From: Methylococcaceae bacterium
GTDB taxonomy: Bacteria > Pseudomonadota > Gammaproteobacteria > Methylococcales > Methylomonadaceae
Assembly (NCBI GenBank): GCA_947506155.1
Contig: CANNNV010000006.1
Coordinates: 1 to 43,763 of the forward strand
Reading direction: 5' to 3'
Length of the DNA stretch: 43,763 nucleotides
Shown here in pieces: positions 9,247 through 18,458 of the stretch (its first letter is position 1; each line of letters opens with the position of its first letter). The position numbers and the translations under genes are program-made. Below the pieces are notes generated by a model. That model did no database searches. It saw only the letters and a program-made list of their open reading frames with translations, and was not told the origin of the DNA.

Positions 9247-10854
9247 TTAGAGCGTATCCGCAAATTGTTGAGCAATCTGATCAAATTCTGCGCCTAATTC
9301 AAGAAAGGCCGCGACGAGGTCCGGATCAAAATGAGTTCCCATTCCTTCCAGAATAATGTCGCGCGCCTGTTCATGGGTAAACTTGCTTTTATAAACGCGG
9401 ACACTGGTCAGCGCATCATAAACATCGACTAGTGCTAATATTCGGGCGGACAGTGGAATTGCTGTGCCTTTTAAGCCTTGAGGGTAACCAGTCCCGTTCC
9501 ATTTTTCGTGATGACAATAGGCTATTTCCATACCGCATTTTATAAAGCTTTGCGAGGGGTATTGTTCGTAGAGGGTGCGTAAGGTGTCGCCGCCTATGGA
9601 GGCATGAGTCTTCATAATTTCGAATTCTTCAGGCGTCAGTCGACCCGGCTTTTTCAAAATTACATCTGGAATCCCGACCTTGCCGATGTCATGTAATGGT
9701 GAGGAACGCATCAAATCCAGAGTGAATTCTGGTGTGACAATCTCAGCATATTGATCGGTAGTACCTAGAAACTGACAGATTAGCGCACAGTATTTTTTCA
9801 GGCGTAATAGATGGGTGCCGGTTTCCGGATCACGATATTCGGATAATTTAGCTAATGCGGTGATAATCGCATCTTGAGCTTCTTCAAAGGCTTCTTGATG
9901 CCATTGGCTGTGTAATTTGGTGACAGTAGCATCAATCATGCCGGTCAGTGCGGCCAGAGTTTCCGTTGCAAATTTGGGTTGATCGGAACTGGCCAGATTA
10001 ACCAGACCCAATAGTCCCTGCCGACTTTTTAGCAAAATAGTCATCAGCGGCGGACCGGAAAAGAGTCGTTGTTCAAACTCATTTAACGGTATATCGGCAA
10101 GGTCGATGCATTCTGATTCTGACGAAGTTTCGAATAGCTTGGTGAGTTGGCTGTGTGTAAAAGCATCAAATGTAAACGAATGGAGCTGACTTGCTGAGGG
10201 ATATTGGCAGCTAAACGTGCCGTTGAATTGCAGGTTTAGCCAGACGTTAATCTGGTCAATCCCGGTTAATTCCTTAATCACTTCAACCAAGGCGTTGATA
10301 ATCGCCTGGGTGTCCGTCATGTGGGTCATATTGGCAACAAAATCATATTGCAGCTTGAGCGCTCGGGTTTTTTGTGCGACCAGGCTTTCGAGATGGCTGT
10401 TTAATTGATTAAGTTGCAAATTGGCGTGTTCTAATTTGAGCATTAACAACTGCTCGGATCTTTTCAGGCGGTATTGCTCCAAGCCGTCGCTGAGGGTTTC
10501 AATCAAAACTTCCTTGGGACAAGGCTTGTTTAGAAATCTTGAAATATGGGCGTTATGTAGGGCGTTAACTGCCAGATCCAGTTCGGCTCTGCCAGTGAGC
10601 ATAATCAATACGACTTGCGGATAATTGCGATGTACCGTATTTAACAAAGTAATGCCATCCATTGTCGGCATATTGTAATCCGAGACGACGATTGCAAAGG
10701 GACCGGCGTTGTGCAGAATCGCTAAGGCACTCTCACCACTGTCGGCAGTCGTAATATCAAACTCTTTACGTAATTGACGTTTGATCCCTTCAAGTAACAA
10801 GGCTTCATCATCGACGAACAAAATTTTCCTGCTGATTTCTTCTATAGTGCTCAT
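9247..10854 (-). CDS. Response regulator with REC, GAF-like and HD-GYP domains (predicted c-di-GMP phosphodiesterase)
   Basis: REC: ILFVDDE...VVSDYNMPTMDG...LNKPC. HD-GYP: SSPLHDIGKVGIPDVILKKPGRLTPEEFEIMKTHASIGGDTL...YCHHEKWNGTGYPQGLKG. Confidence 0.92.
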   Translation of the reverse strand: MSTIEEISRKILFVDDEALLLEGIKRQLRKEFDITTADSGESALAILHNAGPFAIVVSDYNMPTMDGITLLNTVHRNYPQVVLIMLTGRAELDLAVNALHNAHISRFLNKPCPKEVLIETLSDGLEQYRLKRSEQLLMLKLEHANLQLNQLNSHLESLVAQKTRALKLQYDFVANMTHMTDTQAIINALVEVIKELTGIDQINVWLNLQFNGTFSCQYPSASQLHSFTFDAFTHSQLTKLFETSSESECIDLADIPLNEFEQRLFSGPPLMTILLKSRQGLLGLVNLASSDQPKFATETLAALTGMIDATVTKLHSQWHQEAFEEAQDAIITALAKLSEYRDPETGTHLLRLKKYCALICQFLGTTDQYAEIVTPEFTLDLMRSSPLHDIGKVGIPDVILKKPGRLTPEEFEIMKTHASIGGDTLRTLYEQYPSQSFIKCGMEIAYCHHEKWNGTGYPQGLKGTAIPLSARILALVDVYDALTSVRVYKSKFTHEQARDIILEGMGTHFDPDLVAAFLELGAEFDQIAQQFADTL

Positions 10855-12080
10855 GACAACTTCAGGGCTTCGATGATACGTTTAAAATGCAGTTCACACA
10901 GCGAAATATCATCGCATTGCGGTTGTGTTTGCCGGTGAATGCTTAGTTGCTGGATGGCTTGATCAATTCTGCGCTTGCCGGGCGGCGTGTCATGCAGGAG
11001 CTCAATTAAACGCTCGCTGCCGAACATGACTTGATCAGGGTTTCGTTGTTCAGTGACGCCGTCGCTGCAGATAAACAGTGATGCCACATCTTTTAAATCG
11101 TGACAGGTCGAACTGCGCGAAAAATCATAGGCGGCGTGAATGCCTAAAGGCAGGTTGTTCGAATGGAGCGACTTGACTATTTCACCCCGGTCATTCAATA
11201 AATAAGCATCAGGCATGCCGCCCTGCCAACTGATTAATTGCTTGGAAAGCATATTTATTTTACCGAGTAACGCGGTGCAGAATAACCCGGTGGGTAGTTT
11301 ACGACACATCTTATCGTTAATCGCTTTTGCTAACTGTTCAATATCGGGCTCACGGATACATAGATCGTCGAACACTTCGGCGACTAATAATATTGCCAGC
11401 GCTGATTGCAAGCCGTGACCGGTTAAATCGCCCATCATGAAGTAAAAGCTTTGTTTTGACTCACTGGCATGCGTTAGCAAAAAATCACCGCCAATAACTT
11501 CTTTTGCTGCAATGAAGTAATCGAGTCCATCCGGACTGGCATGTCCGTACTCGGTTACTTTCATATAGACGGTTTTCGCCATTTCCAGTTCTTGTTCGAG
11601 CAGATATTTTTGTTTGGATAAGGTGTTGTTGACTTCAAGGAGTTCGCAGTTTTTTTCTTCCAACTCTAAAGTTAGGCGTTGTTTATCAATGAACAAACGA
11701 TATTGATCAAGCGCATCACTTATCACTTTACGCAAAATCTCCATTGGACAGGGTTTAGGCAGATAACGAAAAACTTTGGTTTCATTAATAGCTTGGATTG
11801 CGACATCCAGTTCAATGCTGCCAGTGAGCATAATTTGAATACTTTCGGGCGATGCTAGTTGCGCCAATTTCAAAAATTCAACCCCATTTATTCCCGGCAT
11901 GTTGTAGTCCGACAAGATCACTGCAAAATCAGGATGTTGGCTAATCAAATCCAGGGCGTTTCTGGCAGAATTGGCGGTGAATAGTTGATATTCCCGGCCC
12001 AGGGTACGACGAAATAAATGCAGGATATTTTCTTCATCATCAACGCACAGAATTTTATCGGAAAATTTTTCTTTCATCAT
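10851..12080 (-). CDS. Response regulator with PP2C/SpoIIE-type phosphatase domain
   Basis: REC: ILCVDDEENIL...ILSDYNMPGINGVEF...LPKPC. Phosphatase motifs: AAKEVIGGDF, FMMGDLTGHGLQSALA, LFICSDGVTEQRN. Start/stop overlap with the next gene. Confidence 0.9.
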   Translation of the reverse strand: MMKEKFSDKILCVDDEENILHLFRRTLGREYQLFTANSARNALDLISQHPDFAVILSDYNMPGINGVEFLKLAQLASPESIQIMLTGSIELDVAIQAINETKVFRYLPKPCPMEILRKVISDALDQYRLFIDKQRLTLELEEKNCELLEVNNTLSKQKYLLEQELEMAKTVYMKVTEYGHASPDGLDYFIAAKEVIGGDFLLTHASESKQSFYFMMGDLTGHGLQSALAILLVAEVFDDLCIREPDIEQLAKAINDKMCRKLPTGLFCTALLGKINMLSKQLISWQGGMPDAYLLNDRGEIVKSLHSNNLPLGIHAAYDFSRSSTCHDLKDVASLFICSDGVTEQRNPDQVMFGSERLIELLHDTPPGKRRIDQAIQQLSIHRQTQPQCDDISLCELHFKRIIEALKLS

Positions 12081-12087
12081 GAATCTC

Positions 12088-13317
12088 TTATTTTTTGAGG
12101 TGAGAGGTCATGACTTTAGTGGCTAAAAGTTGCCAGTCAGCCAAACGATCAGTTTTTCCCAGTCGTTCGAGATAAGCCAGATCCAGTTCAATATTGAATA
12201 AGCGTTGAAAATCTTGAGCCGAGGCGTGTTCGATTAAGCAGGTGGCAACGTGAACCGCTGTTAAGGCGTTCATTCCGTCATAATCGGTTTGATTTGGGGT
12301 ATTTTGCAATAAGATTGCTTCAATGATGCGAGGGGGGATTTTCCATAGACTCAATAGGTAGGTTGCAGCTTCAGGAGCCGTAAAGCCAAAAATAGTGGTT
12401 TCGAGTTGTCTGATCGGGATATCCGTATGTTTAACCTGCTCAATCAAGGTCTTGAGTTTATGACCGCCGCGTGACAAGAAAATCAGTAAGCCCAGATTAT
12501 GCAATAATCCGCCCAAATACGCTTGATCAGGCCGGTCTTCCTGCTGATTTTCGGCTAAAGCAATCAAGCGGGCTAATTCAGAAACCTTGGCGGCATCTTG
12601 CCAAATATATTCCATATATAAAGTCGTTTCAGGGTCTGGTGCTGGAAACTGCGCTTTTAAATGTGCCGATAACAACAGGTTATTCAGGCGTTTGATACCA
12701 ATCAGATTAATCGCTTCACTCAGGCTAGAAACAGTTCGTTTCATTCCGAAATAAGGCGAATTAATGAGTTGCAGTAACTTGGCCGAGAGTCCTGGATCCT
12801 TTGCAAAAATATCGGCAATAATGCGCGGGGTGGTATTTTCATCGGCAATTGCGGCATTCAGTTCACGGTATATTTTGGGTAAACTGGGTAATTGATTGAT
12901 ATCGCCCAGGCCTGAAATGATCTGAGGATTGTCAATACAAGTCTGAATTGTGAAAACCTGCGTGATTGCTTCATGGAGATTTTCGGGGCTGCAAGGTTTG
13001 GTTAAATACTGATGCGCGTATTCTAAAGCCTTCTGTAATGAATCCTCGCTGGTATACCCGCTAAAAATCATCCTAACGGTGGCGGGATGCTGTTCCAGCA
13101 CCTTGGCTAACAATTCATCACCGCGCATTTCGGGTAACATGATTTCGCTGATAATCAAATCAATCGGTTGCGCTGCCATCAATTCGAGGGCTTGCTGCCC
13201 GGTTTTGGCAAAAAATAACTGCCAGAAATTCCGATAGGGCCTCAGCTGACGTTGGATACCGCTGATAACATTGTCGTTGTCATCCACAAACAGGATGTTT
13301 TTTTTGTTCACTGCCAA
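12088..13317 (-). CDS. Response regulator with HDOD output domain
   Basis: REC-like: NILFVDDNDNVISG...LIISEIMLPEMRG...LTKPC. HDOD: LPSLPKIYRELNAAIADENTTPRIIADIFAKDPGLSAKLLQLINSPYFG. Confidence 0.9.
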   Translation of the reverse strand: MAVNKKNILFVDDNDNVISGIQRQLRPYRNFWQLFFAKTGQQALELMAAQPIDLIISEIMLPEMRGDELLAKVLEQHPATVRMIFSGYTSEDSLQKALEYAHQYLTKPCSPENLHEAITQVFTIQTCIDNPQIISGLGDINQLPSLPKIYRELNAAIADENTTPRIIADIFAKDPGLSAKLLQLINSPYFGMKRTVSSLSEAINLIGIKRLNNLLLSAHLKAQFPAPDPETTLYMEYIWQDAAKVSELARLIALAENQQEDRPDQAYLGGLLHNLGLLIFLSRGGHKLKTLIEQVKHTDIPIRQLETTIFGFTAPEAATYLLSLWKIPPRIIEAILLQNTPNQTDYDGMNALTAVHVATCLIEHASAQDFQRLFNIELDLAYLERLGKTDRLADWQLLATKVMTSHLKK

Positions 13318-13327
13318 GTTCTCGTTG

Positions 13328-14836
13328 CTAGCTCATGGGTAATTGGATATGAAAGGTGGTTCCTTCGCCCGAAGTGGATTCAAAAAACAATTTACCGCGA
13401 TGTTTTTCCACGATAACGGTATGCGCTAAACTCAAGCCTTGACCGGTGCCTTTGCCAACCGGTTTGGTTGTAAAAAATAGATTGAATACCTTTTCTTTAA
13501 TATCATTAGGAATACCCATGCCGTTATCTTGGATCAGTATTTCAACCATATTATCATTTTTCAATTTACAGGTAGTAATTCTAATCAGGCCGCGGGTGAT
13601 TTTCTTTTCATCAATTGCATGAGCGGCATTGATAATTAAATTCAGAAATACCTGATTAAGGTCGCTCGCATAACCTTCAATAGCGCCTAAATCCTGAGCA
13701 AAATCAGTTTCAATATCGGCAATATATTTGTAGTGATTTCGACTGATAATAATTGCACTGGTAAGCGCTTCATGCAAATTAAAGCGTTGTTTGTTTTGAC
13801 TGGCGTCAAAATGCGAAAAAACTTTCATCGCTTTGACAATTTCGGTGACTTTGCGGACACCGTCAAGCGATTGTTTAATCGCTTTCGGACTATCCTCAAG
13901 AATAAAGGCTAGATCGAACTGTTCGGCTAAGTTATCGAGTTGCGGGTGAAGGGCGGGCTCCAATTCTGCGTATAGTGCCTGTTGATAGGCAATGATATCC
14001 GTGAGGTTGGTATGCAGCGCTGCAAGATTGTCACCGATGTATTGAATAGGCGTATTGATTTCGTGAGCAACACCTGAGGCCAGTTGTCCAATCGCTTCCA
14101 GTTTTTGCGCTTGATTAAGCTGTGCTTCCAGGTGTTTAGTTTCACTAATGTCATCGATTAAGCCTGAGAAAAAAACCCCCCCATCGATATTCATCGGATT
14201 GACTCTGAATAATGCCGGAAAATTTTCACCGTTTTTGCGTTGAGCTTTTACTTCTCGTCGCTTACCTATTATAGAGGAGTGCGGATTTTCAAAATTGCGG
14301 TGCAAGAATCCATCATGTTGCGCTGCGGTCTCTTCGGGCATAAGGCAATTAACATTTTTACCAATGATCTCACTCAGCTGATAACCAAAGATTTGCTCGG
14401 CAGAATGATTAAAACTGAGGATACTGCCATGCATATCGATGGTAATAATGGCGCTGGCTGCAGAGTCGAGAATGGTATTCAATTGAGTCGTGCGATAGGC
14501 TAGACTGTCCATTTTTTGCTTTAACAGCGAACCTATCCTGCCGATAATACTGCCGAAAAATCCTAGAAAAAGTGGAGCAGTCCAGACCACAATCAAAACA
14601 TAATGCGTTCTATGCATGGCAACGACATTATCCCAAGTCAGGCTCAGTTGCTGATGCCAGAACATAAATAAGATAGTCATTATCGGAAAAAGCAAGCCTA
14701 AAAAACCCGAAAGGTAAATAGGTAATGCCATGGGGTAACGTAGCAATGCATTGATTATCATAGACTTCAATCGTAAAACGAATTTTGAGTCGGTCGAAAA
14801 ACTAAAACTAAAACTATTCGGTTTTGAAAACAGCAA
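13328..14836 (-). CDS. Membrane-bound PAS-domain sensor histidine kinase
   Basis: Two TM segments; PAS: LDSAASAIITIDMHGSILSFNHSAEQIFGY; H-box ASGVAHEINTPIQYI; N-box FLNLIINAAHAI; G-boxes DNGMGIP, GTGQGLSLAHTVIVEKHRG. Confidence 0.93.
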   Translation of the reverse strand: MLFSKPNSFSFSFSTDSKFVLRLKSMIINALLRYPMALPIYLSGFLGLLFPIMTILFMFWHQQLSLTWDNVVAMHRTHYVLIVVWTAPLFLGFFGSIIGRIGSLLKQKMDSLAYRTTQLNTILDSAASAIITIDMHGSILSFNHSAEQIFGYQLSEIIGKNVNCLMPEETAAQHDGFLHRNFENPHSSIIGKRREVKAQRKNGENFPALFRVNPMNIDGGVFFSGLIDDISETKHLEAQLNQAQKLEAIGQLASGVAHEINTPIQYIGDNLAALHTNLTDIIAYQQALYAELEPALHPQLDNLAEQFDLAFILEDSPKAIKQSLDGVRKVTEIVKAMKVFSHFDASQNKQRFNLHEALTSAIIISRNHYKYIADIETDFAQDLGAIEGYASDLNQVFLNLIINAAHAIDEKKITRGLIRITTCKLKNDNMVEILIQDNGMGIPNDIKEKVFNLFFTTKPVGKGTGQGLSLAHTVIVEKHRGKLFFESTSGEGTTFHIQLPMS

Positions 14837-15185
14837 GAAGTGATCGGTTGAGGCATATCTTTGCTATTTTAAAGTGAAAAAATTTTGGTCCAGTTCGCGC
14901 TTAAGGTGGTTTGTGTCAAAAATGCAGGGATCTTGCAGAACGTATTCTAAATTACCTGCCAAATCTCCAACTTGAACTTATAAGACCGCTATTTTTTCAT
15001 TATTCAAATCACATAGCAACAATTTATGGCGTCTTTGACCTTTGGCTTTGTTAGCGTTTATCTTCTTTGTGATGTAACTATTTGAGCTGTTGCCTATGAA
15101 TTTTACTTAAGAGTCCATTTTTACCACTTGCTTGGGTGTCTAGACAAATACCAGCTATCACAACAAGAGCGACTCGCCGATGCTA

Positions 15186-16841
15186 TTAAAAACCTTTTGC
15201 CGCCGACTGGGTAAGGTAACTATTCAATTCACCTACATCCAAGAAATTCCAGTCACGTCCATTGTGAATGATCACGCGACTGCCGTTGGTTGCCAGATAG
15301 TTATCAGTGGCTCTGTAATAGCGGTAGCGATAGCTCTCGTATGTTCCTGATATGCCGCCTTTCGGGAAGTATTGCGGGAAACTCAGTTCGGCCCACTTGG
15401 CAACTCGATCGAAAGCTGTGGGTGATTGATCGATTTCATCCGCACCAATATCCATCAGGGTTTCACGCACTTGAGCATCAAGATCGTCAGTGATTTGAGA
15501 AAGCGTAATTCCTTTGTTGATGGCTGGACTATTGGCAAGCAAATGACCATCACTCGTGACACTGATAGCCTCCGTGAAACTGTGTTGATCGCTTGTTTCA
15601 TGCGTTTGCCATTGTGAAAATGAACCGCCTTCTGCAAGCGGATTACCAGGGCGATTGTCAGCAAAATTACACGCGCCGGTTTCGTTATAAAACCAGTTGT
15701 AATCTGTGCCCGGACTGCCCGTTAAACCGAAGACACCCTCGGTGCTGATTTCATTGGCCCAACGAATCCGGGCGCAGTCACCGCCGTTTTGAATAATCAG
15801 ATTATTACGAATCAATGGATTAACGGTTGCTGGACGACCTGCGATCGGATCGAAATCCTGCAGCGTCACGCCAAAATATAAGGCGGCATGCCCCGCTTTA
15901 GCCGTGTGTACTAAAGTGTTATTGGCGATCAACGCATCTTGTGCCGCATATAAACCGATACCGGCAAAACCGGTATCGCGAACGACATTATTGCGTACGA
16001 TTCCGCGAATACTTTCGTAATAACGCGGGTTAAGCTGGGTATCGAAAAACTCCGGGCTGGTATCGAAGCCGACCATAATGCCGCCCAAGCCGGTGCGTTC
16101 AATACGGTTGCGCTGCACGATCACATCGGCAGCACCACCTTTAAAATAGAGGCCGGTTGTCGCAATGTCATGAATATAATTGTCTTCTACCAGCATGCGA
16201 CTACCATTAACATTATCAATACCTTCGGCATTTTTATCATCCAACGCGGTTCCTGGAGGGTAAATTTTGCCGGATTGGAAAATTTCGCAGCGCCGAATGG
16301 TAATGTTGTCACTTTTGGGGGTAATTTTGATCGCATCACGACCGGTATCATGGATTTTGCAATCCTCTACGATTACATTCGATGCGCCTTTGCCCTGACG
16401 ATTATCGCGCCCATCCCAATCGGTCTGAAAAAACAGCCCGTATAAATTGCCGCCCGTCACTTCAATTCTCGAAAGCCGACTACCCGAAGCATCGGGGTCA
16501 ATCTGAATGCACACGCCATCCTCCAGGTTGAGCGGGCAATTTATAATCGCCCATTCGCCTGGATACGAACGCAAGGTCAACGGCATGCGCAAGCGTACTT
16601 CGGTTTCTTGATAAATATTGTTTCCGGCCATGCCTCGCAACGTTAGGGTATCTCCCGGATTCACCAAGGCATTTTCCGGGCTTAATAGGTAGCCTAAGGT
16701 TTTATACGGATTCGCCAAACTACCGCTGCCGCTGGTATCACTGCCGGTCGGCGACAAAAACCATTCGGCGGCATTCAGGTTGCATGAAAGTGTTATCAAG
16801 ACCAAAAACAAATAACGGTAGCTCAATGAGTCGGTTTGCAT
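15186..16841 (-). CDS. Secreted right-handed beta-helix (pectate-lyase-like) protein with the shared C-terminal module
   Basis: Signal peptide; AEWFLSPTGSDTSGSGSLANPYKTLGYLL; repeated NNxI/xxNxIxxT beta-helix coils; C-terminus KWAELSFPQYFPKG...YRYRYYRATDNYLAT. Confidence 0.8.
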   Translation of the reverse strand: MQTDSLSYRYLFLVLITLSCNLNAAEWFLSPTGSDTSGSGSLANPYKTLGYLLSPENALVNPGDTLTLRGMAGNNIYQETEVRLRMPLTLRSYPGEWAIINCPLNLEDGVCIQIDPDASGSRLSRIEVTGGNLYGLFFQTDWDGRDNRQGKGASNVIVEDCKIHDTGRDAIKITPKSDNITIRRCEIFQSGKIYPPGTALDDKNAEGIDNVNGSRMLVEDNYIHDIATTGLYFKGGAADVIVQRNRIERTGLGGIMVGFDTSPEFFDTQLNPRYYESIRGIVRNNVVRDTGFAGIGLYAAQDALIANNTLVHTAKAGHAALYFGVTLQDFDPIAGRPATVNPLIRNNLIIQNGGDCARIRWANEISTEGVFGLTGSPGTDYNWFYNETGACNFADNRPGNPLAEGGSFSQWQTHETSDQHSFTEAISVTSDGHLLANSPAINKGITLSQITDDLDAQVRETLMDIGADEIDQSPTAFDRVAKWAELSFPQYFPKGGISGTYESYRYRYYRATDNYLATNGSRVIIHNGRDWNFLDVGELNSYLTQSAAKGF

Positions 16842-16927
16842 GGTGTAGTCTCCCTTTAAATAGAGAAATTCAAAGTTATAAGCTTAAACGTAAACGCATA
16901 AAAAAAGCGCGATAGCCATTAAGTCGT

Positions 16928-17566
16928 TCATGGTCCTCGTTGAAGGGTGATATTTACAACCTTGTCATACTGGGAATCCTGCCATTCGATGACTCCATTG
17001 CGCACCACACCCTCACTGCTCGAATAGCGCGAACCCTCTTCGGTTATATAACTAAAGCCGCATTTTAAGCTTAGGGTATCCTCGTGCCAATTCCCTTCGG
17101 TCGCCAAATTCAGTGAGAAATTTTTCCGAAGGAGCGTTTGTTCGTTTGCCCGAAAATTCAACTCGTTAAGCTTATGAAAATCTTCCTTGTTCACACTGCC
17201 CCAGACTTCGTAATCTTCTCGTCCGTTCGGACCATTGACTACCGCTGCGCCTTCAAAAATCTGCTTTTCCTTTCGCCCACCTAAGCCTTTTCGTTTTGGT
17301 AAGCGTTTGGCGGCTTTCTTCTGACGCTCCTCTTCAGTGACCGGAACAACAATCTCGAGCGCAAGATTTTTTTGCAAGCCATTGGGATCAATGAATGTAC
17401 CATGCCATTGCCCCACCAGCAGTTTAGCTTTAGCGTCTTCGTTATAGGCCCACGGGCGACTGTGTAGATCAGAGCGATAGCTGAAATAATACTTAAGCTC
17501 GTAAACACCCCAACTGATGCCCGCAAGGACCGTAAAACCTAAGAGTAGTAGGTGACTTTTCTGCAT
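16928..17566 (-). CDS. Hypothetical protein, N-terminal TM/signal anchor
   Basis: 212-aa ORF, 4-bp gap to the next co-directional ORF; hydrophobic N-terminus (HLLLLGFTVLAGISWGVY). Confidence 0.6.
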   Translation of the reverse strand: MQKSHLLLLGFTVLAGISWGVYELKYYFSYRSDLHSRPWAYNEDAKAKLLVGQWHGTFIDPNGLQKNLALEIVVPVTEEERQKKAAKRLPKRKGLGGRKEKQIFEGAAVVNGPNGREDYEVWGSVNKEDFHKLNELNFRANEQTLLRKNFSLNLATEGNWHEDTLSLKCGFSYITEEGSRYSSSEGVVRNGVIEWQDSQYDKVVNITLQRGP

Positions 17567-17569
17567 ACG

Positions 17570-18388
17570 CTATATTTTTATTTGGAAGGACATTTTCAAA
17601 ATATTTTTTTTGTACGGGCCGATTTTAGTGACATCGATTGATAAGTCCATTATCGGATACTTGCCGCTTCCGCCAAAGACGGAGCCTGCACTCATAGTAT
17701 AAACGAGTTCAGTGAGTCCAAAGCTTGTGGCTAACTGTTCGCTATTTCCTCCGGTTAAGGTCAATTTGCCGTATTCAATTGCGTTTCCGTTCAATTTGAT
17801 GGCATTCAAACTCCATCGATTTTCCTGGGTTTGCCCATCTTGCTGAGCAACCAGTCGGCCATCGCTAAAAAACTCCCAAGTAATATTTTTAGGTCTATGG
17901 TCTGTGTAGGTTTCAACGATTGAACCATCTTGTTTGGTAATTTCATAACCGGAACTTAACAGCAACCATTTGCCAATCAACGTTTGAAAGTTATCCGGCT
18001 TTGGGTTCACTGTCTTCAAAATATTGGTGACGGTATCGTAATAAATCGGTTTATCGCCCCTTACTAAAGCACTACCTGTAATGTAGTACACGCCGTTATC
18101 CGGTTGATACACACCCACTAGAAGATCTGCTGCAGGATAGCTTCTATAGAGCCAATCACCAGCCGTGCTGGTCGGTTGGGTTGGGCTTAGGGTTTGCGAA
18201 AATGATGTTTCCGCCCAGTTAAGTACCGTGTCGGCATCGCTTTTAATATCTGCAGTTACGCTGGTGATCGTCGCGAGCAGCATGCCTGTAAAACCTGACA
18301 TCATCAATCGTTTACTATTTTTCATATCTTTAAGTCCTGAGTGCCATTGTAAACGGTGTAAATAGTCGTGCATTTGAAAGTGGGTCAT
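17570..18388 (-). CDS. Secreted hypothetical protein with the shared module near its N-terminus
   Basis: ADTVLNWAETSFSQTLSPTQPTSTAGDWLYRSYPAADLLVGVYQPDNGVYYITG. Likely start is internal to the ORF (e.g. MKNSKRLMMSGFTGMLLATITSVTA). Confidence 0.65.
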   Translation of the reverse strand: MTHFQMHDYLHRLQWHSGLKDMKNSKRLMMSGFTGMLLATITSVTADIKSDADTVLNWAETSFSQTLSPTQPTSTAGDWLYRSYPAADLLVGVYQPDNGVYYITGSALVRGDKPIYYDTVTNILKTVNPKPDNFQTLIGKWLLLSSGYEITKQDGSIVETYTDHRPKNITWEFFSDGRLVAQQDGQTQENRWSLNAIKLNGNAIEYGKLTLTGGNSEQLATSFGLTELVYTMSAGSVFGGSGKYPIMDLSIDVTKIGPYKKNILKMSFQIKI

Positions 18389-18458
18389 TGCCCGATTAGG
18401 TTGATAACCGGAAGGTAACCCATCAGAACAACGCTAAGGGTTATTTCATTTGTTTATC

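Noticed and set aside
14881-15180. Possible degraded transposase in the intergenic region (minus-strand frames with several stops)
   Set aside because: I could not find a recognisable transposase motif or terminal repeats; too weak to call.
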